Positions 8,902-18,225 of a stretch of DNA of 64,000 nucleotides are shown one piece after another. The stretch covers positions 620,001 through 684,000 of the forward strand of contig NZ_CP032678.1 in the NCBI RefSeq assembly GCF_003627215.1, given 5' to 3'. The DNA is from Pseudomonas sp. Leaf58 (GTDB lineage Bacteria > Pseudomonadota > Gammaproteobacteria > Pseudomonadales > Pseudomonadaceae). Each line of letters starts with the position of its first letter. Within the stretch, counting starts at the first letter, position 1. Under the pieces are notes generated by a model. That model searched no databases. It saw only the letters and a program-made list of their open reading frames with translations, and was not told where the DNA came from. A program made the translations under genes and the position numbers.

Positions 8902-9303
8902 TCAACCCCCTTCTCCTTCACCCTTCTTGGGGCGAAGAAAGCCAGCCCGCCTCAAGCTCTTGCGAACGTTATCCAGGCCCTCCCAGATCTGCGCCGCGAT
9001 CTCTGGCGTAAGACGCTCGTAGTAGGCAGGATCCTGAAGGGCCGTGTTCGCTTGATCAAGTGAGTGGGGCAGGGTCATCAATGAGCCCCGCAGCGCGCCG
9101 GCTTTGACCACTGCATTTTTCTCTGCCAGATAGCGCTCTACCTGCTCAATTTCCTGCGGCTCAAGCAGCTCACGCACGGCGTCTGGCAGCGTCTGCGAAT
9201 ACTTGTTGAAGCTGGTCACGAAGGTGTCCTGGCTGCGCTTCTTTTCTGATGAGTAGCTCACCCGCAGGAGCTGGATTCTGGAGCCTTGGGGTCTGATTCG
9301 CAT
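8902..9303 (-). CDS. Conserved hypothetical protein next to the repeat field
   Basis: A 133-residue soluble protein with AAGGAA 8 bases before the ATG. The N-terminus is basic (MRIRPQGSRIQLLRVSYSSE), and the rest is helical with a Gly/Glu-rich end (PKKGEGEGG). I do not recognise a family with a known job. Its 5' end borders the TACGC-repeat field, so it could be controlled by, or act on, those repeats. That link is positional only. Confidence 0.6.
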   Translation of the reverse strand: MRIRPQGSRIQLLRVSYSSEKKRSQDTFVTSFNKYSQTLPDAVRELLEPQEIEQVERYLAEKNAVVKAGALRGSLMTLPHSLDQANTALQDPAYYERLTPEIAAQIWEGLDNVRKSLRRAGFLRPKKGEGEGG

Positions 9304-9321
9304 GAGCGGATTTCCTTATAG

Positions 9322-9628
9322 TACGCCTACAGGATAGCCGATATTACGCCTGCGTATACAGCTAGAGGTGGCATACAGACTCAGCTACGGTACGCATACA
9401 GGCAATTGTACAAGTCGCATACGTGCCATGTTTTTAACCGCATGCGGGCAATTATTAGATACGCCTGCGGGTGGCATTGTTTCCCGCATGCGTCTTAATC
9501 AATGATACGCATGCGGGGAAATTTATGGTCGCCTACATGCATAACGTTAGTATGCATGCGCACCCCCAATTAATACGCCACCCGCAAAATAGCTCGGCTA
9601 CGCCTGATCATCCGGTGCTACGCAGGGG
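9322..9628. repeat. Field of degenerate TACGC[A/C]TGCGGG repeats (iteron-like)
   Basis: About ten related 10-12-base elements lie in ~300 bases of AT-rich DNA: TACGCCTACAGG (9322), TACGCCTGCGTA (9345), TACGCATACAGG (9391), CCGCATGCGGG (9438), TACGCCTGCGGG (9460), CCCGCATGCGT (9483, inverted), TACGCATGCGGG (9506), TCGCCTACATG (9529), TATGCATGCG (9551), TACGCCACCCGC (9574), CTACGCCTGATC (9599) and CTACGCAGGGG (9619). The pair 9481/9506 forms a near-perfect inverted repeat TTTCCCGCATGCGT...ACGCATGCGGGGAAA. Both orientations and irregular spacing suit a multi-site protein-binding array: a centromere-like partition site, an iteron origin, or an operator cluster. No Rep or ParA gene is adjacent. 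Confidence 0.6.
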
Positions 9629-9631
9629 CGC

Positions 9632-9907
9632 CTATTGGAGCCAGCCCACATAGTCAGTGTCGAATGTGCCAACGCGGTCGTGGTATATGAAGCGCTCCTC
9701 CAGGGGGAGCAAGCGAGCTCTTACAGCAGCCTCAACGTCCACGGCCCCTTCAGGATTGGTCGAAGCACCGAGGGCTTGCAAGGTGACGAACCAGAGTGCA
9801 GTCACGGATTGCTCAAGGGTTTCACGGCTGTTGAAGCGTTCGATATGATCCAGGGCTTCAATGGCTTTGCACATATGGCCCTTCAGCACCACGAACTCGC
9901 AGATCAA
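9632..9907 (-). CDS. Small hypothetical protein, coupled to upstream membrane protein
   Basis: A 91-residue soluble protein. A TTG start overlaps the stop of the upstream gene (TTGA), suggesting translational coupling; MCKAIEAL at codon 12 is an alternative. I do not recognise it. It is rich in acidic and hydrophobic residues (AVDVEAAVRARLLPLEERFI). Confidence 0.5.
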   Translation of the reverse strand: MICEFVVLKGHMCKAIEALDHIERFNSRETLEQSVTALWFVTLQALGASTNPEGAVDVEAAVRARLLPLEERFIYHDRVGTFDTDYVGWLQ

Positions 9908-10575
9908 GCCATGGGTAGTCTCTGGCGAAAAACCAGCGCCGACCGGGTGAGTCCAGTCCAGCCCAGTCGAAGTTTCTCAGGCTCGCATTCGGTGGTGATG
10001 GTTTCCAGGCTCATGTTCAAGGTGTTCGCGCAGGACATTAGAATGATCAGCGAGTCGACCAGTTTTTTCTTCACCGTCTCGTGATCGCCAGTCAAACCCG
10101 CTTCCATCATTGAACTTGCGTATTTCGAAAGGTGCAGGGTGAAATGACCCATCTTGTGATGAGTGCTCAGAACAAAAATGTCCCGGTGATAGATCTGATC
10201 GTGCTGCAGCTGTTTGTATTGCAGGCGATGGATCTCTGCAGGGGGCGCGGGTTGGGCAGGCGCTTGCACATCCCGCTCGGCGGCTACGGATCGGATTGAG
10301 GGCTGGCGCTTTTTGAGCAATAGCGAGAAAAGGCAGCAGGCGTAGGTGCCGGCGATAAACACCGTGATTTCCATGATGGCCAAGAAAACAATCGGCCCGG
10401 CACTGAGCCCCAGGGACTGCTGAAAACCTTCTGCCATCATAAAAATGGCGAACTGTATGACCGCTCCAAATATGGTCAACAAAGTCGCCAGGAGCAGCAC
10501 CAAAACCTTGCCGCTGCCGCCCTTATCAATCAGGTAAGCGAAGCAATTTCTTTCATCCAAGGCGGTCGTTTTCAT
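9904..10575 (-). CDS. Two-helix membrane protein, hypothetical
   Basis: About 223 residues from MKTTALDERN; a TTG start 18 bases upstream is possible. There are two transmembrane helices: VLVLLLATLLTIFGAVIQFA and IVFLAIMEITVFIAGTYACC. A long cytoplasmic helical domain follows, with a Pro/Ala linker (VQAPAQPAPPAEI) and a region of His-rich helices (LQHDQIYHRDIFVLSTHHKM). It shares a 4-base overlap with the small downstream gene, so the two form an operon. Function is unknown. Confidence 0.6.
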   Translation of the reverse strand: MKTTALDERNCFAYLIDKGGSGKVLVLLLATLLTIFGAVIQFAIFMMAEGFQQSLGLSAGPIVFLAIMEITVFIAGTYACCLFSLLLKKRQPSIRSVAAERDVQAPAQPAPPAEIHRLQYKQLQHDQIYHRDIFVLSTHHKMGHFTLHLSKYASSMMEAGLTGDHETVKKKLVDSLIILMSCANTLNMSLETITTECEPEKLRLGWTGLTRSALVFRQRLPMA

Positions 10576-10797
10576 GATGGTGACACACTCCAATTTTCAT
10601 AAGGCACAAGTGCCACCCGCCATTGCCGGGCGACGAAGCATGTCGTCAATAATGCAGCAAATCGAAGGCCCGATCAATTATCGGCCTGCGGTGGTTTTCT
10701 CCATTATTATGCTGGCCGCCCTGGAATTTTTCACGCGCACGTTGTAGGCTGAATTCTTAGTTAACAATATATTGATTTGGGAATGATCATCGTGAAC

Positions 10798-11655
10798 ATG
10801 AAGACACTCAAGCTGGCAGCGCTGGCCTCCTTGGCCCTTGCCCTGGCCCCATCTGCACAGGCGAAAGGCTTTTTCGACCTGACACCCGTGTTTGAACCGA
10901 GCGGCTACCAGCGCGGTGATCTCAAGGATTCACAAGCTGCAGATTTATATTCCGCAGAACAAAAGCAAAATTCCTTCGACGACTGCGTCGACAAGTTCCC
11001 GGATGAAACACCATTTTCCGCAGGCATTGTGCCCCAGCACATGCAGACCATGGCATTGTGCTCTGACAATTTCGCGGTGCTGTACTCCAAGACCAGCAAA
11101 ACGCCACTGGTGGTAGTCGAGCGCTTGAATGCGCAACTACTGCAGGATGCAAAGGGCGAAGAACGCACCAATGCGTTTTACGCCGACCCACGCATCCCCG
11201 CCCAATTCCGGGCGGAATTGTCCGATTATCGCGGCTCGAAACTGGACAGGGGGCACCTCTCGCCTGCCGCCGATGCGCCTGATGCGAAAGCCATGGCGCA
11301 GAGTTTTTCCCTCTCGAACATGGTGCCACAAGACCCCAACCACAACCGCAAGATTTGGAGCAAGGTTGAGCGGGACGTGCGCAAGTTCGCCCAACGGGTC
11401 GATGGCGACGTTTACGTGTTCACCGGGCCACTGTTTGACCAGGGTCACAAGACCATCGGGGCCAACAAGGTCTGGGTACCCACACGCCTGTTCAAGCTGG
11501 TTTACGACAAGAGCAGTCAGCGCGCCTGGGCTTATGTGATGGTCAATGGCAATACGGCCATTCAACGACCTGTAGATTACCAGACGTTCGTGGAGCAGAC
11601 AGGCCTCCACCTCCTGGGCGACCTCCCAGTGTCGGGCAGCGTTGGCCGCTCCTGA
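10798..11655 (+). CDS. Exported DNA/RNA non-specific endonuclease (NUC1/EndA type)
   Basis: A 285-residue protein. MKTLKLAALASLALALAPSA followed by QA-KGFF is a Sec signal peptide, so it acts in the periplasm or outside. The NUC1 (beta-beta-alpha metal finger) motif DRGHLSPAAD is at ~150-159 with the catalytic His, and the metal-binding Asn lies in QDPNHNRKIW (~178-187). These enzymes cut DNA and RNA without sequence preference using Mg2+. Such secreted nucleases are common on conjugative plasmids, where they may degrade extracellular or incoming DNA. Starts at 10783 or 10777 are also possible; the signal peptide favours 10798. A TTAACAATATATTG stretch upstream is a likely promoter. Confidence 0.88.
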   Translation: MKTLKLAALASLALALAPSAQAKGFFDLTPVFEPSGYQRGDLKDSQAADLYSAEQKQNSFDDCVDKFPDETPFSAGIVPQHMQTMALCSDNFAVLYSKTSKTPLVVVERLNAQLLQDAKGEERTNAFYADPRIPAQFRAELSDYRGSKLDRGHLSPAADAPDAKAMAQSFSLSNMVPQDPNHNRKIWSKVERDVRKFAQRVDGDVYVFTGPLFDQGHKTIGANKVWVPTRLFKLVYDKSSQRAWAYVMVNGNTAIQRPVDYQTFVEQTGLHLLGDLPVSGSVGRS

Positions 11656-11995
11656 ACGCGCTGCCCAGGATGAAGTGGCTTTCAGGCTCTACGACCTGGC
11701 AGCCACTCAGCTTGCCGGAGCGCGGTCTTTCTGCTGAGACTGCCAACCACCAGCTCCTAACATCGTACAAGCCCACCTCTGCTGATGAGGCAGTGTTTCA
11801 TCCCCGCTTGGCCAGCCCGCACAGATCCAGAGCAACACCCATCAGGGTTTCACCTCAGCCCCTAGCCATTCGGGCGACCGGCCACCAAGCTACCCCTGCT
11901 GCAACGCCTTCTGTGGGGGCGACTTGAAGGCTGCTGGCTTTGGTCTCAAATTTGTACTATTTTACCCACCCGTCCTGCCCGGTGAGTGATTGACC
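11656..11995. other. Gene-free region upstream of the XRE regulator
   Basis: There are 340 bases with no convincing ORF. The last 60 bases (TCAAATTTGTACTATTTTACCC, split by composition into two AT-rich blocks) look like the promoter of the XRE gene. Confidence 0.35.
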
Positions 11996-12460
11996 ATGGT
12001 TGCTGTTGTCAAAGCCAAGACGCCATCCAAGCGCGCCACAAGCGACCTCGCTGATTTCGCCACGCGGGTACGCCAGGCGCGCAAATTGCTTGGTTTGTCC
12101 CAGCAAGGGCTCTCAGACGCGTCAAAAATTCCGGCATCCACCCTGAAGAACTACGAGCTGGGGCACTCCAGCCCAAGTGCCGAAAACCTGCAGAAGATGT
12201 TCAGGGTTGGGATCAATCCCATGTGGGTGTTGCTCGGACACAAGCCTGTCCTGGTCGAAACCTTCACATCCCCCACGACTCGTCATTCCAGGGCCCTTGC
12301 AGCCGCCGCCCGCCGAGACGCAGCGGCCTTGTCCACTGGCCGCCCCCAGCCCAGGGCGCCCAGCAAACCACCGATTGCGTCAAAGCGGGCCATCACCACC
12401 ATCAAACGTGAAAACGCCCCCTCACCAACCTCTTCTACCCCCGAGGTCGACAATGACTAA
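11996..12460 (+). CDS. XRE-family HTH regulator with basic, Pro-rich tail
   Basis: A 154-residue protein. Residues ~20-80 are a Cro/CI-type helix-turn-helix (RVRQARKLLGLSQQGLSDAS, then IPASTLKNYELGHSSPSAEN). The C-terminal half is low-complexity and rich in Ala, Arg, Pro and Ser, probably disordered. The ATG has GGTGA 10 bases upstream; a TTG 6 bases earlier is possible. The stop overlaps the next gene by 8 bases, so the two are translationally coupled. Confidence 0.75.
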   Translation: MVAVVKAKTPSKRATSDLADFATRVRQARKLLGLSQQGLSDASKIPASTLKNYELGHSSPSAENLQKMFRVGINPMWVLLGHKPVLVETFTSPTTRHSRALAAAARRDAAALSTGRPQPRAPSKPPIASKRAITTIKRENAPSPTSSTPEVDND

Positions 12461-13019
12461 AACCGCCAAGGCCAAAAATCCTGCCGACAAGCGTGGCCTG
12501 GAGTTGCTCAAGCGCCTGTTCGGCCCCAAGGTCGTGCCTGCGCTGCGCGTTGTCTCAGCATCAACGCCAGACGAAATCAAGCGCGCCGCAGACCGCGCCC
12601 GCATCAGAGCGCTTCGCAAGAAGTTGGAGATTCAAAAACGTGTGGCTTGGGCTTGCCGGCGCGCCGAGCGCAAGCGGTTGGCTGAAGCGATCACCACAAC
12701 ACAGGCTTCTTCCCAGGGTTTGATTGATGGCCTGGAAGTCAAAATCAGTGAGCTCTCGGCGGCAAATGCCAAGCTGGAGGCGCTTGTGCAACAGCCTAAA
12801 CCTGATGCGGATGAGGTCAGAAGCCTTGAGCGGAGATTGGCCGCGATGCGCGAAGATCTTCTGGGCTGTGCCCACGATTTGCTGAAGGCAGATCCCCAGG
12901 CCTTTCGCCGCAGGTTTTCGACCCATTTCGACACTGCGTCGACCAAGCTGTCTGGAAGCGACATGAAGGTCAGCAGCCCCAAGCCGCTGCCAGGTGGCAT
13001 GTCGACCACCCGCAGGTAA
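12453..13019 (+). CDS. Basic coiled-coil protein coupled to XRE regulator
   Basis: A 188-residue protein beginning MTKTAKAKNPADKRGLELL with GAGG 6 bases upstream. The frame is also open far upstream (from 12177), but that extension overlaps the regulator and is unlikely to be translated. The protein is basic at the N-terminus with a long predicted coiled coil (~50-150: RALRKKLEIQKR, LEVKISELSAANAKLEALVQ). A DNA-associated or scaffold role with the upstream regulator is inference. Confidence 0.6.
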   Translation: MTKTAKAKNPADKRGLELLKRLFGPKVVPALRVVSASTPDEIKRAADRARIRALRKKLEIQKRVAWACRRAERKRLAEAITTTQASSQGLIDGLEVKISELSAANAKLEALVQQPKPDADEVRSLERRLAAMREDLLGCAHDLLKADPQAFRRRFSTHFDTASTKLSGSDMKVSSPKPLPGGMSTTRR

Positions 13020-13081
13020 AGGGGGGTAAACTGGCGCTAGGTGTTACGTCACCCGTAGACTGAAAGAAAACGGTCAAATTC

Positions 13082-14623
13082 ATGTTGGTCGAATCAAAAC
13101 CCGATGCGCTCAAGCATAAGAAAGTCGCTTCAAATCTGGTCAAGCTGGCACTCGGGAGCCAGGGTCTGACAGACGGGCCCGTGCACCTGCACATCCACAA
13201 AGGTGAAGTCCCGAACGACTTCTATCGAAGGCTCTTCAAAGAGGCCGACCAGCGACTCAAGCAACTCGATGCGTGGTCACTCACATCTGAACTGATTAAG
13301 CTTGGGGTCAATCCGGTGGACATGGTCATTCACTCGATCCACCCCTCATTCCCCTGGAGAGGGGGCGGGACGAAATTTGTCCCCTCGGTATTCTTCATTG
13401 GCAATCTGGAACCAACCCGTTTTTACCCCAATTTTTCAACCAAGGTTGAGGATCTGGATCAGTTGCTGCGCCAGACTTTGGATATGGAGAGCCACCCAAC
13501 GCCTTCCGAAGCGGATCATCTTGGTCTGCCCCTGAAGCACCCCAAAGCCAGACTGTTTGGGTTCGTCATGTCAGGCGCCTCCCCTGTGCCGTATATGTGC
13601 TTCTCCCCCCTGATGAGGGAGTGCCTTGAACACTGGTCGGCTGAATTGCAAACCGCGCCACGTGAATACCAGGCAGGTGTAGTCGCCTACTTCCATGAGT
13701 TTGGACTTCAGCTGGGGAATTACGCGCCGGAACACCCATCAATCAATCAGGATTATCGCACACGAGTCAGTGAGTTCTTGCTGGCCATGGCAAAGGGGAT
13801 TTGTGCGAGTGGGTACAGTGCTACTCCAGAGACACTCGATGCCAACACCTCGGTGCACAAGGAACCCGTGCTGAGCGAGATCCTGTCGAAACCGCAGTAT
13901 CAAGAGCTTTGCAAGCTGTTTGTCGATGCAAGGATCTGGCCTTGTGAGGCACGCTTCTTGGGTGAACTCTATGACACCCCAGATGAATTTGCCGAGACAC
14001 TGATGCTGTCTGGTGCGTCACAGGAGCGAGCTGAACAGGTGCTTCGTGGCTGCCTGATGACCGATATCATTTTTAGAAAACACGACGATCTACTGGCCGA
14101 GTTCTCACACAAGGTTGCCGCCTTGCGCCAAGCCTTCCTTGACGTTGGCTATCACGACATTATTGGCAGTCAGGCCATGGATGCCTTTGCAACGGACATT
14201 GATCTGGGTGAGCATTTTAATGCCCTTGGCTACATGCGCCGTGAGGACATGGCCTTGGGTAGAGCCTTTTGCAGCCGGGACGCCTCCTCGCGAAAAATGC
14301 AGGTGTTTCCGACAGATGAATACCTGGCGCGCAAGGTGGCGCTGGCAATTGCGTTGAATCAACGAGAACTTTTGAGTCGGGAGATGGAGGACTTCTTTGC
14401 TCGCAAAAACGGGGTCAACACTGAATTGGTTCGCACGGATAAATGCCAGCTCATGATCCTGACCAGTGGGCTGCTTGATCTGCAAAGCCTTCTGCGTACG
14501 CGGGCCCGCTTGGAAAAGGCCATCAATGTAGGTATCCCACCTGAGCTAATCCTCGATCAGCCGGGATTTGAAAAGACATCCTACGCAGCCGAGCGCTTCC
14601 TGGAGCGGGATCTTGGTCTTTAG
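13082..14623 (+). CDS. DLGL-tail protein, family A member 1
   Basis: A 513-residue soluble, mostly helical protein ending ERFLERDLGL-COOH. It is homologous to the proteins at 28151 and 29946. Shared landmarks are a central 'PVPYMCFSPLMRECLEHWSAEL' block, which parallels PLPYIANSTLMQDCMAHW and ATYLATSKLMARCRGWW, and a later 'GYHDIIGSQAMDAF ... GYMRREDMALGRAFCSRD' block with invariant GY, MD/LD and FC residues. I recognise no enzyme family. There is no good ribosome-binding site before the ATG. The gene is monocistronic. Three paralogues sharing domains plus the common tail point to an amplified family. Confidence 0.7.
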   Translation: MLVESKPDALKHKKVASNLVKLALGSQGLTDGPVHLHIHKGEVPNDFYRRLFKEADQRLKQLDAWSLTSELIKLGVNPVDMVIHSIHPSFPWRGGGTKFVPSVFFIGNLEPTRFYPNFSTKVEDLDQLLRQTLDMESHPTPSEADHLGLPLKHPKARLFGFVMSGASPVPYMCFSPLMRECLEHWSAELQTAPREYQAGVVAYFHEFGLQLGNYAPEHPSINQDYRTRVSEFLLAMAKGICASGYSATPETLDANTSVHKEPVLSEILSKPQYQELCKLFVDARIWPCEARFLGELYDTPDEFAETLMLSGASQERAEQVLRGCLMTDIIFRKHDDLLAEFSHKVAALRQAFLDVGYHDIIGSQAMDAFATDIDLGEHFNALGYMRREDMALGRAFCSRDASSRKMQVFPTDEYLARKVALAIALNQRELLSREMEDFFARKNGVNTELVRTDKCQLMILTSGLLDLQSLLRTRARLEKAINVGIPPELILDQPGFEKTSYAAERFLERDLGL

Positions 14624-14920
14624 CCGGACACCATTGAAGCTTGTGGAGACGCACTCAGCAATAGTCGGGTTTCCGAAAGCTCCCGCTCTAGAGCTGCATG
14701 GAGCGTCCTCACAGCTGCATGAGAAATCATGCTCAGGCTTGTGAGCATCTGAAGCCTCGGTTATTATCAGTGACTAGGTTACTGCGCGACCTTCCGCTCA
14801 CACTGGTAAAGCAAATGGCGGCGCTATTAGGCACATTTTTCTAGAAGCCCATGAATTATTTGCCTGGATTTATGTTAGTGAGCAGCAGACGTCTTTCGAG
14901 ATCCAGGCAAAGGAGCATTC

Positions 14921-16564
14921 ATGAGTTTCAATCGCGAAACAGTGTCTGATATTTACAGGCTATTCAAAGAAAAAACCTGTCATCTTGTAAAAGACGGCTG
15001 TTATCTTAAGAAGTCCCTTGATCTAAATAATACCTCTCCGCTAGCAAGCGAAACGGCAGTCGCCTCCTTTGTTGCAAACTGTTTGTCTGGGGCGAAAGTT
15101 AAAGCGGACTTGTTATCTAAGGCCATGAATGTACCTCGCCATGTGGCATTAGATCTTGTATCTAATATGTGTTTTTTCGGCAGCTGGCAAGATCTTAAAG
15201 CCTCAGCCAACTCATTGGAGAAGCTTCCGCCTAGCCAATTAATGACATCCGGAAACACCTTCAAGATTTCACTTGCAGGGTGGCGAGTAAATGGCGAATA
15301 CATGAATGACGAATTTTTCATGTTATTTTGCGTATTTGCTGAAATCTGGATTAAGGCAACAAACAGTGACCATGAGTTTAGCGCAGGAGAAACTGTAGCT
15401 GGCTTGTTTGGTAACGCTGAGACTGGAAGCGATGCGATTCCAGTGAAACAATTCATTGAAATTCTCAGCATGAAGAATTCAAATCCTTGTGAAAGCATGC
15501 TGATGCACCTGCTCGCCAAAAAACCCCTTGATGTTGGTAACGAAGCCAACGGATGGGGAGACATTTCAACTATCACCGTCAGAGAATTTCTGTCGAAAAA
15601 AGTGGCCGTGGGCTCCGGTCGCGCATCGACCATGATGGATCAAATGAATGGACACATCCGTGGCAGCTGTCATGACTTTGTGACAGAAACTATGCCCATG
15701 ATAGGCATGCAAATTTATGACCCCGTGGAATTTGTACGGAAGCTTTCGCTTACACAGAACTCCGAGAATGCGAAGAAATCCGGCCTTAAATTACTGGAGG
15801 GTTTGCTTGATACGCCACTATTGGATGTGGTGAAGCCGCCCTTGGCTGCCAATGGTTTTCGTCTCAACCTGAGAATGGACTTTTTTTCCTATGTCTCTTC
15901 TCATTTCGACAAAATCATTGTTGACAACCACCCCATATCGAATGGCTATAGCATCAGCCTGTACCGGACAAAGCTGGATTACGATGATGAGGTGAAAATC
16001 CACCGTGTTGTTGCAACAGTAACTGACAGCACGGGAGCTTTGGCGGGTTTTGCTGATGCCACGTTTATTAAAAACCCTTATGGTACCTTGAGTTATTTGG
16101 GAAGTGTATTGGACGACGCCCAGCTTTCGGATTGTAATGAGCTGGCATTAGCAGCTACTTTTGACTATGAATTCGGAATCTACCATCGGTTTGAAAAGAT
16201 GCTGTTCATCACTTCCTGGGAGGTATCCTCACACCACCGAAGAAAAGGCATCGGGCGTGCTCTCATTGACGCCATTCTGACCGATGGGATAAAGGGTCTT
16301 GGCAAACCACAAACCGTGCTTTCAGCAGTCAGGCCCACTGGCTACGTTGTTCCCCCGCTTGCGGAAGAAGGTGGGGACAACTTTTCCAACTATGCCAGTG
16401 ATCTTCGCGTGGTACAAGAAGCTTGGGGTGAATGCGTCATCAAAAACAAAGCTCTGAAAGGATTGAAAATCACCTACGTGAATGCGGAATACAATCCTAT
16501 TTTCCACGGCCTTGGAAACCTGGAAATTTTGGCTCTCATGACCTACCAAATGATTGATTACTAG
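14921..16564 (+). CDS. GNAT-fold acetyltransferase fused to an N-terminal helical domain, low GC
   Basis: A 547-residue protein with AAGGAG 6 bases before the ATG. The C-terminal third contains the GNAT acetyl-CoA-binding motif A (FITSWEVSSHHRRKGIGRAL, with R-x-x-G-x-G). This is preceded by strands typical of the fold (HRVVATVTDSTGALAGFADA). The first ~330 residues are a helical region I do not recognise. Substrate unknown. Base composition is visibly more AT-rich than the flanking genes, which suggests separate acquisition. It does not carry the DLGL tail. Confidence 0.65.
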   Translation: MSFNRETVSDIYRLFKEKTCHLVKDGCYLKKSLDLNNTSPLASETAVASFVANCLSGAKVKADLLSKAMNVPRHVALDLVSNMCFFGSWQDLKASANSLEKLPPSQLMTSGNTFKISLAGWRVNGEYMNDEFFMLFCVFAEIWIKATNSDHEFSAGETVAGLFGNAETGSDAIPVKQFIEILSMKNSNPCESMLMHLLAKKPLDVGNEANGWGDISTITVREFLSKKVAVGSGRASTMMDQMNGHIRGSCHDFVTETMPMIGMQIYDPVEFVRKLSLTQNSENAKKSGLKLLEGLLDTPLLDVVKPPLAANGFRLNLRMDFFSYVSSHFDKIIVDNHPISNGYSISLYRTKLDYDDEVKIHRVVATVTDSTGALAGFADATFIKNPYGTLSYLGSVLDDAQLSDCNELALAATFDYEFGIYHRFEKMLFITSWEVSSHHRRKGIGRALIDAILTDGIKGLGKPQTVLSAVRPTGYVVPPLAEEGGDNFSNYASDLRVVQEAWGECVIKNKALKGLKITYVNAEYNPIFHGLGNLEILALMTYQMIDY

Positions 16565-16668
16565 TCTCACTAGATAGAAGATGGGTGATCCTGGCATGGC
16601 CGCCAGGATCAAGCCATCGAAGAGCTTTGCGAGATAATGCCTTTGGTGCCCTCAAAGGCCTTTCATTT

Positions 16669-18225
16669 CTACCACTTTCTCGGCGGCTTCTTCACCGTCA
16701 ATTTAGCCTGACTGGTCATTGGAAATTTCAGTCCATTCGACTGCAGTAGCTCAAGACGATCCTTGTCCAAATGATTGGCGATGTCCCGTTCCGCCTCCTC
16801 ACTCCACACCACATGCCCTTCACCCCGGCCAAACAGCTTGGAGTTGAGGAAGGCATCGACCTGCGCTACCCGCACCGGGTCGCAGGTGATGTAGCCGATC
16901 GGCACCGTGGCGGCACTCTCATCACTCGGCTGAAAGTGGTACTGAACCACCGCGAGCTGCCCTGGCACGAGGAAGATCTCGAACTGATCCTGAAGACCCT
17001 CGCCTTCAAACGCGATGCCGTTGGGGATCCGGTTGTGGTAGGTGCTGCGCAGCGGGCCGAACTCGCGCTTGTCCGTAAAAGGCAGAATCGCGGTGATCTT
17101 GCCTTTGGTGTGCGGCGCTTCACTGAGCTTCTCGGACGTCTTACGGCAGAAGTCACCCAGCAGCGTGCTGCTGGCAGCCCACAACGGAACAGCGCTCGAC
17201 AACCACAGAGCCAGATGAACCTTGCCTTCAGGCCAGTCCTTGGACAGGTCTTCGAGCATTCGACCGATCGTGATGCGGTTGTTGTTATCGTACACCGGGC
17301 CAATCATTGCCCGTGTTTCTTGGGTGCCGTACCCCGTCTTGCGGTTTTTGTGGTCGATCAGCCAGGTATTGATATCTAGGCCGCGATCATCCAGGTAGCG
17401 CTCCAGGACTTCATCGTTGAATAGCTGGCAATACTCCTGAAGGCTCATGCCATCTTTGGGCATCCTCAGGCTGTTGAGAAAGTCGGAGATCTTGGCCTCA
17501 AGCTCCATGCTCAAAGGGCGCTGGCGGATTCCCCCAACCTTTTCCGCAACCCGCTTGATGACCTCCACACTGCCAGCCGCCGTGGGCAGCAAGCCAATCT
17601 CCAGATCAACCTGGATGTTAACCGGGGATGCCTGGTCGCACGTACCCACCTTGTAGAGCCGCGTCTTGCGCGTTTCCGACTCTGGCAGCTTGGAAAAATC
17701 CAGGTAGGCCCGATACTGATCGCCGAAAGCATCCGCCACGGCCTGCACCGACCAGGTCTTGTTTTCGAGCGGCACGGGGATCTGGGGTAGCCCCCAGCGC
17801 GTCCGATTGTTGGGGCTGGCAGGCACAATGGTCTTGGTCAGCAGCTCGAAAATCGGGCGCTCGATCTTCTCCTCGTACTTGGTAAGGCTTGGGCTCGCCG
17901 ACGAGTTGCCTTTGGTGCGATCCAACAGCATCGATGAGGGCATCAGGTGCCCGTCATTGGTATGCACTGCAAGCTTGTTGCGAATCAGTGTGTCAATCAG
18001 CACATCGCATTCGCGCTTAGACAGGCCGAAGTACTGGCGGATCTCGCCTGGCAAGACCTCCCCCAGCGCCAGGAGCAGGCGGCAGGTAAACTCCTCGACC
18101 GCTGGCAGGGAAACTTCTTTCGTCCAGGCGCAGTTGATCTGGTACTGGTACGCCGGCACCAACAGGGAAATGGTGTTGCAGATGCGAAAGCCCGAGGCAT
18201 CAACTGCTTGATATTCTTCATTCAT
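16669..18225 (-). CDS. Partner protein of the NERD-kinase-helicase, hypothetical
   Basis: A 518-residue protein starting MNEEYQAVDASG, whose ATG overlaps the helicase stop by 8 bases, so it is translationally coupled. Residues ~35-95 may form a winged-helix-like module (RQYFGLSKRECDVLIDTLIR). The rest has no motif I recognise. It has few hydrophobic stretches and is probably cytosolic. The tight coupling to a NERD-kinase-helicase suggests a dedicated partner in one system, possibly phage defence. Confidence 0.6.
   Translation of the reverse strand: MNEEYQAVDASGFRICNTISLLVPAYQYQINCAWTKEVSLPAVEEFTCRLLLALGEVLPGEIRQYFGLSKRECDVLIDTLIRNKLAVHTNDGHLMPSSMLLDRTKGNSSASPSLTKYEEKIERPIFELLTKTIVPASPNNRTRWGLPQIPVPLENKTWSVQAVADAFGDQYRAYLDFSKLPESETRKTRLYKVGTCDQASPVNIQVDLEIGLLPTAAGSVEVIKRVAEKVGGIRQRPLSMELEAKISDFLNSLRMPKDGMSLQEYCQLFNDEVLERYLDDRGLDINTWLIDHKNRKTGYGTQETRAMIGPVYDNNNRITIGRMLEDLSKDWPEGKVHLALWLSSAVPLWAASSTLLGDFCRKTSEKLSEAPHTKGKITAILPFTDKREFGPLRSTYHNRIPNGIAFEGEGLQDQFEIFLVPGQLAVVQYHFQPSDESAATVPIGYITCDPVRVAQVDAFLNSKLFGRGEGHVVWSEEAERDIANHLDKDRLELLQSNGLKFPMTSQAKLTVKKPPRKW

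Noticed and set aside
12177..12452. Upstream extension of the coiled-coil gene
   Set aside because: The frame is open but overlaps the XRE gene. The start at 12453 has a good ribosome-binding site and overlaps the stop in the usual coupled way.
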